Assembly: GCA_016795465.1 (NCBI GenBank)
Contig: JAEUHK010000016.1
Location: 1 to 64,000, forward strand
Direction of reading: 5' to 3'
DNA from: Verrucomicrobiaceae bacterium
Lineage (GTDB): Bacteria > Verrucomicrobiota > Verrucomicrobiia > Verrucomicrobiales > Verrucomicrobiaceae
Length of the DNA: 64,000 bases
Positions 19,510-27,953 of this stretch are shown here, in pieces; the first letter of the stretch is position 1, and each line of letters opens with the position of its first letter. The translations under genes and the position numbers were made by a program. Under the pieces are notes generated by a model. That model saw nothing but the letters and a program-made list of their open reading frames with translations. It did no database searches and had not been told where the DNA came from.

Positions 19510-21033
19510 ATGAAGCGCCTCGCCGTCCTATTCAGTCTCTTCGCCCTTTGCCCTTCGCTCTTCGCAGCGAAGCCCAACGTGCTTTTCATCGCCATCGACG
19601 ATCAAAACGACTGGATCGGCCACCTCGGCGGCCATGCCATGGCGAAGACGCCGAACCTCGACAAGCTCGCCGCCCGCGGCACGACCTTTACCAATGCCCA
19701 CTGCAACATGCCGCTGTGCAATCCTTCGCGCACGAGCCTGCTGCTCGGCCTGCGCCCGACCACGACAGGTATCTACGGCCTCTCGCCTTACTTCCGCACG
19801 CTGCCGCAATGGAAAGACCGCGTGGCATTGCCCCAGCATTTTGAGAACCACGGCTATCTGACCGCGGCGACTGGTAAAATCTACCACGGCGGCACCGGCG
19901 GTGGAGGTGTTGGCAAAGGGAAGGGCAAAAATGCCGCGAAGAAGGCGCAGCCGGATGCGAAGCCCGAGTTCATGGTCACCGCGCCGTATGGCGGTTTTGG
20001 CACCAAACCGCCAAAGAAGCTCATCGGTGACACGCCGATGGGCAACAACCCGCTCATGGACTGGGGCGTGTGGCCGCTCGACAACGATGACACGGGCAAA
20101 GGCGACTACCAAGTGGCCTCGTGGACCGTCGAGCAGATCAAGAAAGCACCGAAGGAGCAGCCCTTCTTCATCGCCGCCGGGTTCTTCCTGCCCCACGTGC
20201 CCTGCTACGCCACGCAGAAGTGGTTCGACCTCTATCCTGATGACGACACTGTGCTGCCAAAGATCATCGAGAACGACCGCGCCGACACACCACGCTTCTC
20301 GTGGTACATCCACTGGCATCTGCCGGAACCGCGTTTGAAGTTCCTCAAGGAAGCCAACCAATGGCGCAACCTCGTCCGCAGCTACCTCGCCTGCACCAGC
20401 TTCACCGATGCGCAGATCGGCCGCCTGCTCACCGCGCTCGATGAGTCTGGTCATCGCGATGACACCATCGTCGTCGTGTGGGGCGATCACGGCTGGCATC
20501 TCGGCGAAAAAGAGATCACCGGCAAAAACAGCCTTTGGGATCGCGGCACGAAAGTCCCGCTCATCTTTGCCGGCCCCGGCGTCACGCCCGGCCAGCGCTG
20601 CAATCAACCCGCCGAGTTGCTCGACATCTACCCGACGCTCATCGAGCTCGCCGGTTTGACGAAGCGTGATGACCTGGAGGGCATCAGCCTCGCCCCGCAG
20701 CTCAAAGATGCCGCCACGAAACGCGAGCGTCCCGCCGTCACCAGCCACAACCAGGGCAACCATGCCGTGCGCAGCGAAAAATGGCGCTACATCGTCTATG
20801 CCGACGGCAGCGAGGAACTCTACGACATGGTCAACGACCCCAACGAATGGACCAACATCGCGTCGAAGCCCGAAAACGCCGCGATCATCGCCGAGCATCG
20901 CAAATGGCTGCCGAAGATTGACGTGCCACCCGCACCGAACAGCGCCAGCCGTGTGCTCACCTACGACAAAAAGACCGATGAGGCCGTGTGGGAAGGCAAG
21001 ACCGTGAAGCGCAGTGATCCGATCCCTGAATAG
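19510..21033 (+). CDS. Secreted sulfatase, iduronate-2-sulfatase-like, fourth in tandem array
   Basis: This 507-aa protein resembles the iduronate-2-sulfatase and choline-sulfatase branch. Asp30/Asp31 occur in FIAIDDQNDWIG, followed by the motif CNPSR with Cys70, then LLLGLRPTTTGIY. A VWGDHGWHLGEKEI metal and anion site lies late in the chain. A signal peptide spans residues 1-20. A Gly/Lys-rich insert (GKGKGKNAAKKAQPDAK, about residues 135-152) sits in a surface loop. A GTG at 19468 overlapping the previous stop (GTGA) is an alternative start but would give an unusual 14-residue basic extension, so I prefer the ATG at 19510. Confidence 0.9.
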   Translation: MKRLAVLFSLFALCPSLFAAKPNVLFIAIDDQNDWIGHLGGHAMAKTPNLDKLAARGTTFTNAHCNMPLCNPSRTSLLLGLRPTTTGIYGLSPYFRTLPQWKDRVALPQHFENHGYLTAATGKIYHGGTGGGGVGKGKGKNAAKKAQPDAKPEFMVTAPYGGFGTKPPKKLIGDTPMGNNPLMDWGVWPLDNDDTGKGDYQVASWTVEQIKKAPKEQPFFIAAGFFLPHVPCYATQKWFDLYPDDDTVLPKIIENDRADTPRFSWYIHWHLPEPRLKFLKEANQWRNLVRSYLACTSFTDAQIGRLLTALDESGHRDDTIVVVWGDHGWHLGEKEITGKNSLWDRGTKVPLIFAGPGVTPGQRCNQPAELLDIYPTLIELAGLTKRDDLEGISLAPQLKDAATKRERPAVTSHNQGNHAVRSEKWRYIVYADGSEELYDMVNDPNEWTNIASKPENAAIIAEHRKWLPKIDVPPAPNSASRVLTYDKKTDEAVWEGKTVKRSDPIPE

Positions 21034-21035
21034 CC

Positions 21036-23003
21036 ATGCGGTTCTTCGCCATCTTCTTTTCGTCATTCCTCATTCTGGTTTCATCCTTTTCGGCGCAGCC
21101 GAATCTGCTGCTCGTCATGGTCGATGACATGGGTTTCTCCGACCTCGGCTGCTACGGCAGCGAGATCGAGACGCCGAACATGGACCGCCTCGCCGCGAAT
21201 GGCGTGCGCTTCACGCAGTTCTACAACACGGCGAAGTGCCACTCATCCCGCGTGAGCCTGCTCAGCGGCCGCTGGTGCCGCCAGGCGGGTGATGAGAGTT
21301 TGAAGCGTGCCGCGATCATTCCGGAGGTTCTCGCACCCGCAGGTTATTTCACCGCGATGACCGGCAAGTGGCACCTGAGCCAGGAACCGACCGATTTCGG
21401 CTTTCAGCGCTACTTTGGCCATCTCTCCGGTGCGACGAACTATTACCTCGGCGACAAAACCTTCCGTCTGAACGGCGAAAAATGGTCCGTGCCGGAAAAA
21501 GGCTTCTACACCACCATCGCAAACGTGGATCGAGCCATCGAATTCATCAGCGAGGCACGTCAGGCGAAGAAGCCGTGGTTTCAATACATCGCCTTCAATG
21601 CTCCGCACGCGCCCTTGCAGCCCTTGGAGCAGGATTACCGAAAGTATCTCGGTCGCTACGATGCCGGTTGGGACACCATTCGTGCCGCGCGGGTCGCCAA
21701 ACAAAAGCAAATCGGCCTGCTGCCCACGGGCGTCGAAGCATCACCGCGCCCTGAGCACGTCCGTGCGTGGGACAAGCTTGATGACACGCATCGTGCGTGG
21801 GAGGCAAAGCGCATGGCAGCGTATGCAGGCATGATTGATCGCATCGACCAGGAGATGGGCCGCCTCATTGCAGATCTCGAAAAGCACGGCGATCTCGCCA
21901 ACACCGTGATCCTTTTTGTCTCCGACAATGGCGCGTGCCCCTATGATCGCGGCCGCCCGGAGCCGGATGCGCAGCCTTTCGATCCGAAAACGACATGGAG
22001 CGACAGCACCGGCTGGGCTTGGGCGCGAAATTCACCCTTCCGCTACTACAAGCAGAACCAGTTTGAAGGCGGCATCTCCACGCCCGCCATCCTGCACTGG
22101 CCCGCCGGTTTGAAGCAGAAGCCCGGCAGTGTCATCGACCAGCCCGCGCATCTCGTCGATGTGCTGCCCACCTTTGCCGAACTCGCTGGCGCGAAAGTGC
22201 CCGAGAGTTTTCCCGGACGTGAACTCACGCCGCTGGCCGGCATCTCGCTCGCGCCGATCATCGCCGGTGACGAAATCCAAGGGCGTCCGCCCATTCACCT
22301 GCTGTTCGGAAGTGACCGCGGCCTGCGTGATGGCGAATGGAAGATTGTCAGCTTCAAAAGCAGTCCGTGGGAACTGTACAACCTGCGCACCGACCGCACG
22401 GAGCTGCACGACGTCGCCACGCAGCATCCCGAAATCGTGCAGCGCATGGTGAAGCAGTGGACGGACATGGCCGAGCACGTCCTCATGACCCCGCCGAAGG
22501 AGCGCGCTCCTGTTTCCACCGAGGCTGTGCCGCACACAAACCGCGAATGGACGAACTACGACAAGCCGCTCACCGAAGGCAAGGTGCGCAAAGGGCAGAA
22601 ACAGGCTGTCGACCTTCCCCGCGCCCGCAAAGGCACCAAAATGACCGTCGAGGGTGATCAACTCGTTCTTCAGTGCTCGGGTGATGATCCCGGCCTCGCG
22701 TTTGAGCCTCTGGCAGTTCCGGTTCCGGGTCCCTACACGCTCGAATTCAAACTCCAAAGCCACGCCACCGGCCCCGCCGAGCTCTACTGGACCACCGAGG
22801 CCGAAACCATCCTCCCCAAAGGCAAACACCGCGACTTCACCGTGAAGCATGATGGCGAATGGCACGAGCACACGATCCGCATCAACGAAACAAAAACAAT
22901 GCACGGTCTGCGCCTCGATCCGTGTGGTGGTGGCGGTGAGGTGCGGATCGAAGGTCTGACCCTGAAAAGCACGGACGGCAAAGTGCTGGCAAAGTGGCCG
23001 TGA
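21036..23003 (+). CDS. Secreted sulfatase with CHSSR active-site motif and C-terminal extra domain, fifth in array
   Basis: At 655 aa this is the longest sulfatase of the array. It has a signal peptide (residues 1-20), Asp30/Asp31 in VMVDDMGFSDLGCYG, and the active-site block NTAKCHSSRVSLLSGR with Cys68. Ser replaces the Pro of the usual C-x-P-x-R formylglycine motif. The metal block FVSDNGACP is intact. After about residue 510 comes an additional beta-rich domain of roughly 140 residues (from VDLPRARKG to the end) that looks like a carbohydrate-binding or jelly-roll module; this is inference from the strand pattern. The gene starts 2 bp after the preceding stop, so it belongs to the same transcript. 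Confidence 0.88.
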   Translation: MRFFAIFFSSFLILVSSFSAQPNLLLVMVDDMGFSDLGCYGSEIETPNMDRLAANGVRFTQFYNTAKCHSSRVSLLSGRWCRQAGDESLKRAAIIPEVLAPAGYFTAMTGKWHLSQEPTDFGFQRYFGHLSGATNYYLGDKTFRLNGEKWSVPEKGFYTTIANVDRAIEFISEARQAKKPWFQYIAFNAPHAPLQPLEQDYRKYLGRYDAGWDTIRAARVAKQKQIGLLPTGVEASPRPEHVRAWDKLDDTHRAWEAKRMAAYAGMIDRIDQEMGRLIADLEKHGDLANTVILFVSDNGACPYDRGRPEPDAQPFDPKTTWSDSTGWAWARNSPFRYYKQNQFEGGISTPAILHWPAGLKQKPGSVIDQPAHLVDVLPTFAELAGAKVPESFPGRELTPLAGISLAPIIAGDEIQGRPPIHLLFGSDRGLRDGEWKIVSFKSSPWELYNLRTDRTELHDVATQHPEIVQRMVKQWTDMAEHVLMTPPKERAPVSTEAVPHTNREWTNYDKPLTEGKVRKGQKQAVDLPRARKGTKMTVEGDQLVLQCSGDDPGLAFEPLAVPVPGPYTLEFKLQSHATGPAELYWTTEAETILPKGKHRDFTVKHDGEWHEHTIRINETKTMHGLRLDPCGGGGEVRIEGLTLKSTDGKVLAKWP

Positions 23004-23047
23004 AGTCAGGATTGACAGTGAAAGGTCGCCTTTGGCAGATTTGAGCT

Positions 23048-23593
23048 ATGAAAATCATCCCCGTGGTCTGTCAGCGCTGTGGTGCCCCGCTCGACGTGGC
23101 GGACGAAAGCGTGCGCTTCGTCACCTGCGCCCATTGCAGCACGCCGCTGGAGATCGTGCGGGAAGCCACGCAATCGCACTCGCGGATTCTGGAGCAGATT
23201 CAGGCTGTCACGGAGGATCACAGCCGGAGGCTTGAGGTCATCGAACTTCAGAACGATCTAGAGAAACTCGATCAGGACTGGGAGCGGGATCGTGCTAGGC
23301 TTTGCGGACGCAATGAAACCACCGGGAAGATCAATGATCTGCCCGCTGAAGGTCAGCTCATGGGCGGAATGATCGCGATCTTATGCGGCCTAGCATTCCC
23401 ATTTATTTTCTTCAAATGGGAGGTTATGCATGTGCTGGCGAATATCGTGCCGGTCGCTTTGGCGTTTTGGATGGGCATCAGGATGATACGAGAAGGCATT
23501 TGGATCCAAGCCGCATTCGAAAAGAAGCGGGATCACTATGAGTTCATTCGCGCCTCGTTGATCGCACGCATTCAGGAAGCTAAGCACGGTTGA
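23048..23593 (+). CDS. Zinc-ribbon membrane protein of unknown function
   Basis: This is a 181-aa protein. Cys8/Cys11 and Cys27/Cys30 form a CxxC-CxxC zinc ribbon (CQRCGAPL and CAHCSTPLE). A helical, charged segment follows at residues 40-90, then two transmembrane helices at about 104-121 and 128-146, and a charged C-terminal tail. The layout suggests a cytoplasmic metal-bound head joined to the inner membrane. I do not recognise a named family. It follows the sulfatase array by 44 bp and converges with the metal ATPase gene. Confidence 0.7.
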   Translation: MKIIPVVCQRCGAPLDVADESVRFVTCAHCSTPLEIVREATQSHSRILEQIQAVTEDHSRRLEVIELQNDLEKLDQDWERDRARLCGRNETTGKINDLPAEGQLMGGMIAILCGLAFPFIFFKWEVMHVLANIVPVALAFWMGIRMIREGIWIQAAFEKKRDHYEFIRASLIARIQEAKHG

Positions 23594-23597
23594 TCTA

Positions 23598-25823
23598 TCA
23601 CTCCTTCTCAAACAACAGCCGCAGGCTGTTCAAGCACACGACCACCGTGCTGCCTTCGTGTGTGAGCACGCCCAGCGTGAGCGGGACGATGCCAAAGAGG
23701 GACGCCACGGCCATGATGATGACGCTGCCGAGGGAAATGAAGATGTTTTGCTGGATGATGCGCCGGGCGTGCTGGCTGATGCGGCGGGCGGAGAGGAGCT
23801 TTTCGATCTTGTCCTGCATCAGCACGACATCGCTCTGCTCCAGCGCGGCGTCGCTGCCACGGGCACCCATGGCGACGCTGACGTAGGCGGCGGCAAGGCT
23901 CGGGGCGTCGTTCACGCCATCGCCGACCATGGCGACCTTCCGACCCTGCTGCGTGAGTTCGCGGATGGCGGCCACTTTGTCCTCGGGATGCAATCCGGCA
24001 CGCACTTCGCTGAGGCCGAGTTGCTTGGCGACCTCGGTCGCGGCGGCGCGGCGGTCGCCGGTGAGCATGATGGTGCGCACACCGTCCTTCGCGAGGCTGT
24101 CGAGCACGGCGCGACTGCCGGGACGCACTTCGTCTTTGAGCAAAATGCGGCCGACGATCTGCTCGTGCAGCACCCAGACCTCGCTGAAGCCGAGTGGGGC
24201 ATCGGGAACGCCCGCGAGCGCATCGCCGAGGGCGCTGTCTTTGACGAGTTCACGCCTGCCGACATAGCTGAGACCGCTTTCCGTGCGTCCGCGCAGTCCC
24301 TGACCAGCGATGGAGTGAAACTCGGCCAGTTTCTCCGCCACGAAGCCCTTCACCTGCCCATGACGGGTGATGGCGCGGGCGATGGGATGATTCGAGTTCG
24401 ACTCCAAGTTCACCGCGATGCGCAACACGTCGTCCTCGCGGCCTGCTGGGAAGGATTCGATCTTCGTGACCTTCAACTCGCCCTCCGTGAGCGTGCCGGT
24501 CTTGTCCATCGCGATCACATCCACCTCGGCGAGCTTTTCGATGGCCGCACCACCGCGAAACAAAATGCCATGCCGCGCTCCCCACGCGATGGCAGCGAGA
24601 ATCGCCGACGGGATCGACAAAACGAGCGCACAGGGGCTCATCACGACCAGCAGCGTCATCGCGCGATAAAACGATGATTTGGACGCGGCGGTGTTTTCAA
24701 AGGGCGGAATGCCAAAAGCGAGCCACCACACGAAAAACATCAGCGCCACGATGCCGAGCGTCAGCAGCGTGTAGCGCGTGCCAAAGCGGTCGGTGAAGCG
24801 CTGGCTGGGCGCCCGCATCTTTTGCGCGGTTTGGATCAGCGTGATGATTTTCGCGAGCGAGCTTTGCGTGGCCGGTTTATCGACGCGCACCTGCACGAGG
24901 CCCCAAAGATTGAGCGTGCCGCCAAAGATGGCCGCGCCGGTTTCCTTCGTGATCGGCAGCGCCTCGCCAGTGAGCGTGGATTCGTCCGCCGCTGTGAGGC
25001 CGGAAACGACAGTGCCATCGACCGCGAAGAGTTCATCCGGCTTCACCACGATCACATCGCCGATGCGTAGCCCGGCCACGCCGCGATCCTCCGTCGTGCC
25101 ATCTGGCAGCAGCACATGCGCCGTTTTCGGCGCGGCCTTCGTCAGCGCATTGATTTCGCGATGCGTGCGGTAGAGCACGAAATGCTCCAACGCGCCGCTG
25201 GTGGAGAAAAGGAAGAGCAGCAGCGCTCCCTCCTCCCACGCACCGATGGCGACCGCGCCGATGGCGACGGCAAGCATGAGGAAATGAACGTCGAGCCGGC
25301 CCTCGCGGAGGTTTTCCCAAGCATCCTTCGCTGCATCCCAACCGCCGGAGATGAGCGAAATGGCAAACAACACCTGCGAGACCCACATCGGAGCTTCCGC
25401 GAACTTTTCGACCAGGTAGCCCGCAACGAGCGCGAGACCACAAATCGCCGCCTGCATGGCCAGCGTGCGCCATTCGTCATCGCTCTCCTGCTCGATTTCA
25501 TCCGCTTCCGGCCACTCAAACTCGCGCCACTTCCAAAACGTGGGCGCTGTGGGGCATGAGGGCTTCTCGATCTGCATCACGCCGTCGTTGTGGCTGACAT
25601 CAAACATCCGCGTGTGCTCGGGAAGCTGCTTCAGCCACTTCGCATCAATCGTGCGCAGCACCTCCGCGAGCTTCGTTTCAAGCAATTCACCATCCACCCG
25701 GCCCAGCGTGGCCATCTCGACCTTCTTTGATGTCGGATCGAGCCGGATCGCCTCGACAGAGGGCTCGTCGAGCAGGAAGGACTCGAGAGCGAGCATCCAG
25801 GAGGTGTCGGGGGTGTTGGGCAT
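23598..25823 (-). CDS. P1B-type metal-transporting ATPase, P1B-4 (Co/Zn/Fe) type by motifs
   Basis: This 741-aa P-type ATPase has TGEA at residues 285-288, the metal-site motif SPC at 396-398 in place of the CPC of copper pumps, the phosphorylated Asp440 in DKTGT, and a GDGVNDAP hinge. HEGST lies at 722-726 in the last membrane helix. SPC plus HEG(G/S)T is the signature described for P1B-4 pumps exporting Co2+, Zn2+ or Fe2+. The first 60 residues fold like an HMA domain but lack its CxxC metal site. A longer open frame to 25925 exists; the ATG at 25823 is preferred because the upstream part is Ser/Thr/Pro-rich and not conserved-looking. It diverges from the small membrane protein at 25912. 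Confidence 0.88.
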   Translation of the reverse strand: MPNTPDTSWMLALESFLLDEPSVEAIRLDPTSKKVEMATLGRVDGELLETKLAEVLRTIDAKWLKQLPEHTRMFDVSHNDGVMQIEKPSCPTAPTFWKWREFEWPEADEIEQESDDEWRTLAMQAAICGLALVAGYLVEKFAEAPMWVSQVLFAISLISGGWDAAKDAWENLREGRLDVHFLMLAVAIGAVAIGAWEEGALLLFLFSTSGALEHFVLYRTHREINALTKAAPKTAHVLLPDGTTEDRGVAGLRIGDVIVVKPDELFAVDGTVVSGLTAADESTLTGEALPITKETGAAIFGGTLNLWGLVQVRVDKPATQSSLAKIITLIQTAQKMRAPSQRFTDRFGTRYTLLTLGIVALMFFVWWLAFGIPPFENTAASKSSFYRAMTLLVVMSPCALVLSIPSAILAAIAWGARHGILFRGGAAIEKLAEVDVIAMDKTGTLTEGELKVTKIESFPAGREDDVLRIAVNLESNSNHPIARAITRHGQVKGFVAEKLAEFHSIAGQGLRGRTESGLSYVGRRELVKDSALGDALAGVPDAPLGFSEVWVLHEQIVGRILLKDEVRPGSRAVLDSLAKDGVRTIMLTGDRRAAATEVAKQLGLSEVRAGLHPEDKVAAIRELTQQGRKVAMVGDGVNDAPSLAAAYVSVAMGARGSDAALEQSDVVLMQDKIEKLLSARRISQHARRIIQQNIFISLGSVIIMAVASLFGIVPLTLGVLTHEGSTVVVCLNSLRLLFEKE

Positions 25824-25911
25824 CAAGTAGGAGAAGTGCGTGATGGTAGAGGCGGGCGATGGAGATGCAAGACGCGTGACGGACGCGGGATTTGTGGCAG
25901 ACGTGAAGGGT

Positions 25912-26073
25912 ATGCGCTTTGCCAACCGGCCTTTGTTTTATCTCATTTTGCTGCTCACCGCCGCGGCGGTGGTGCTCACGGCTTATGTCGTGTGGAAACT
26001 GCCGGAGGCGGAGGAACTCAGCCGGGCGAAAAAGAAGTCCGCGCCGCCTGCGTTACCTGCCGCTCAACCATGA
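25912..26073 (+). CDS. Small single-pass membrane protein coupled to a sulfatase
   Basis: This is a 53-aa protein with one transmembrane helix (residues 8-27, LFYLILLLTAAAVVLTAYVV) and a charged Lys/Glu and Ala/Pro-rich tail. Its TGA overlaps the ATG of the sulfatase at 26070 (ATGA). The coupling suggests it is a real gene and not a leader artefact. No family is recognised. It could be a membrane partner or a small accessory of the sulfatase, but nothing in the sequence shows this. Confidence 0.55.
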   Translation: MRFANRPLFYLILLLTAAAVVLTAYVVWKLPEAEELSRAKKKSAPPALPAAQP

Positions 26074-27575
26074 AACCACTCCTCGCCCTCTTCCTGCTCT
26101 CGGCGGTTGCTTTGTCACGCCAGCCGAATGTGATCCTCATCCTCGCGGATGACCTCGGTCGCGGGGACCTGGGTTGCTACGGGCAGCAGCACATCCGCAC
26201 GCCGAACCTCGACCGCATGGCGGCGGAGGGCATGAAGCTGATGGATCATTATAGCGGGAACGCCGTTTGCGCCCCCTCGCGCTGTGTGTTGATGACTGGC
26301 TATCATCCCGGGCATGCGTTCATCCGCGACAACCGCCAGGCGGACAACGCGAAGGGCCTGCCGAAGATGGGCAAGCCGGAGCACGAAGGCCAGTTTCCGA
26401 TTCCCGATGCCACGGTGACGATGCCGGAGGCCTTCAAAAAGGCGGGTTATGTCACGGGCGGGTTTGGTAAATGGGGGCTCGGTGGTCCGGGCAGCACGGG
26501 CGAGCCGTTGAAGCAGGGCTTTGACCGCTGGTTTGGCTACAATTGCCAGGGCGTGGCGCACAATTTCTATCCCACCTACCTTTGGGACAACGACAAGACC
26601 ATCGAGTTGAAGAACCCGCCGTTTCCTTCCAACGACAAGCTCAAGCCCGATGAGGATCCGACGAAGCCGGAGAGCTACAAGCGCTTTCAAGGCACGGAAT
26701 ACAGCGCCGATCTGATCGCTGAGCAGGCGCTGAAGTTTGCTCGTGATAACAAGGACCGGCCTTTCTTCCTCTACTGGCCCACCACGGTGCCGCATCTGGC
26801 CCTGCAGGTGCCGGATGACTCGGTGGCGGAGTATGACGGCAAATTTGAGGAGACTCCGTATCCCGGTGGCAAGGGCTACCTGCCGCACTTCAAGCCGCGT
26901 GCGGGCTATGCGGCGATGATCACGCGGATGGATCGCGAGATCGGCAAGATGATGACGCTCATCGCGGAGCTCGGCCTCGATGAGGACACGATCTTCCTCT
27001 TCATCAGCGACAACGGCTCACTCAATGGCACGCATCAGGGCTTGGGCGGTGTGGACGCGGCCTTCTTCAACAGCAGCAGCGGCCTGCGCGATGGCAAAGG
27101 CACGCTTTACGAAGGCGGCATCCGCTCGCCGGGCATCGTGCGCTGGAAGGGCAAGGTGAAGCCCGGCAGCACGAGCAAGGCCATCACGGGCTTTGAGGAC
27201 TGGATGCCGACGTTGCTCGACCTTTGCGGCGTGAAGGACCAAACGCCCGCGGGTATCGATGGAGCCAGTTTTGCGGCCTTGCTGCGTGGTGAGGCATCCA
27301 ACGGACGCGAGTTCCTGTATCGTGAGTTTTCCAGCTATGGCGGCCAGCAGTGTGTGAGGCTCGGAAAGTGGAAATACATCCGCACCGGCCTCAGCGGTGG
27401 AAAGGCAAAAAAGGCCGCGAAGACCTCCGAAGAGCTCTACGACCTCGAAAACGATCCGGCGGAGACCTCGAATGTGCTTGCGGCGCATCCGGAGGTAGTC
27501 GCACAAATGAAGGCCATCGCGGCCCGCGAGCATCAAAACAGCGCGGATTTCAAGTTTCCGGCTCTCGACCAGTGA
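26070..27575 (+). CDS. Secreted sulfatase, arylsulfatase A-like
   Basis: This 501-aa sulfatase has a signal peptide (residues 1-16), Asp27/Asp28 in LILADDLGRGDLGCYG, the formylglycine Cys67 in CAPSR, and the later site in LFISDNGSLNG. The block SGNAVCAPSRCVLMTGYHPGHA is typical of N-acetylgalactosamine or galactose sulfatase-like members of the S1 family, but the exact subfamily cannot be fixed by eye. The start overlaps the stop of the small membrane protein (ATGA). A GYF_2 gene follows 13 bp later and may be on the same transcript. Confidence 0.92.
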   Translation: MKPLLALFLLSAVALSRQPNVILILADDLGRGDLGCYGQQHIRTPNLDRMAAEGMKLMDHYSGNAVCAPSRCVLMTGYHPGHAFIRDNRQADNAKGLPKMGKPEHEGQFPIPDATVTMPEAFKKAGYVTGGFGKWGLGGPGSTGEPLKQGFDRWFGYNCQGVAHNFYPTYLWDNDKTIELKNPPFPSNDKLKPDEDPTKPESYKRFQGTEYSADLIAEQALKFARDNKDRPFFLYWPTTVPHLALQVPDDSVAEYDGKFEETPYPGGKGYLPHFKPRAGYAAMITRMDREIGKMMTLIAELGLDEDTIFLFISDNGSLNGTHQGLGGVDAAFFNSSSGLRDGKGTLYEGGIRSPGIVRWKGKVKPGSTSKAITGFEDWMPTLLDLCGVKDQTPAGIDGASFAALLRGEASNGREFLYREFSSYGGQQCVRLGKWKYIRTGLSGGKAKKAAKTSEELYDLENDPAETSNVLAAHPEVVAQMKAIAAREHQNSADFKFPALDQ

Positions 27576-27588
27576 GTAGCATCCACGC

Positions 27589-27948
27589 ATGAATTGGTAT
27601 TTGAACAACGCTGGTGCCGCCGAAGGGCCTTACGATGAGTCGGTCATGACGGAGATGGCTCGCGGACAGAAGATCGCCTCGGACAGCCTGGTGTGGCACG
27701 CGGGGCTGGATGCTTGGGCGAGTGTGGCAGCTCTCTCACCCTCGTGGTGGGGGGCGGCACTGCCGGAGCCAGTCGTGGAGGCCAAGCCGAAGAAAAAGGC
27801 GGAGGCTTCCAAAGCAGTCGAGCCATCCGGTTCAGCGCCGAAGCGTCGCCTCGCGGCACCGGTGGCACCGAGCGAGGATGCGGAGGCCAAGAAAGAGGGT
27901 GGCGGGCTTTTGCAGCGCCTCTTTGGCTTCGGCAAAAAGAAGAAGTGA
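27589..27948 (+). CDS. GYF_2 domain protein
   Basis: In this 119-aa protein residues 1-55 match the GYF_2 pattern: a WYL start, GPY at positions 13-15, a helix with a MARGQKI-type turn, then LVWHAGLDAWASV. GYF_2 modules are short peptide-binding or membrane-associated units in bacteria. The rest is a Lys/Ala/Pro linker, and the protein ends with LLQRLFGFGKKKK, a basic amphipathic tail. It converges with the DUF1501 gene, whose stop lies 5 bp away. Its role is unknown. Confidence 0.75.
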   Translation: MNWYLNNAGAAEGPYDESVMTEMARGQKIASDSLVWHAGLDAWASVAALSPSWWGAALPEPVVEAKPKKKAEASKAVEPSGSAPKRRLAAPVAPSEDAEAKKEGGGLLQRLFGFGKKKK

Positions 27949-27953
27949 CAGGC

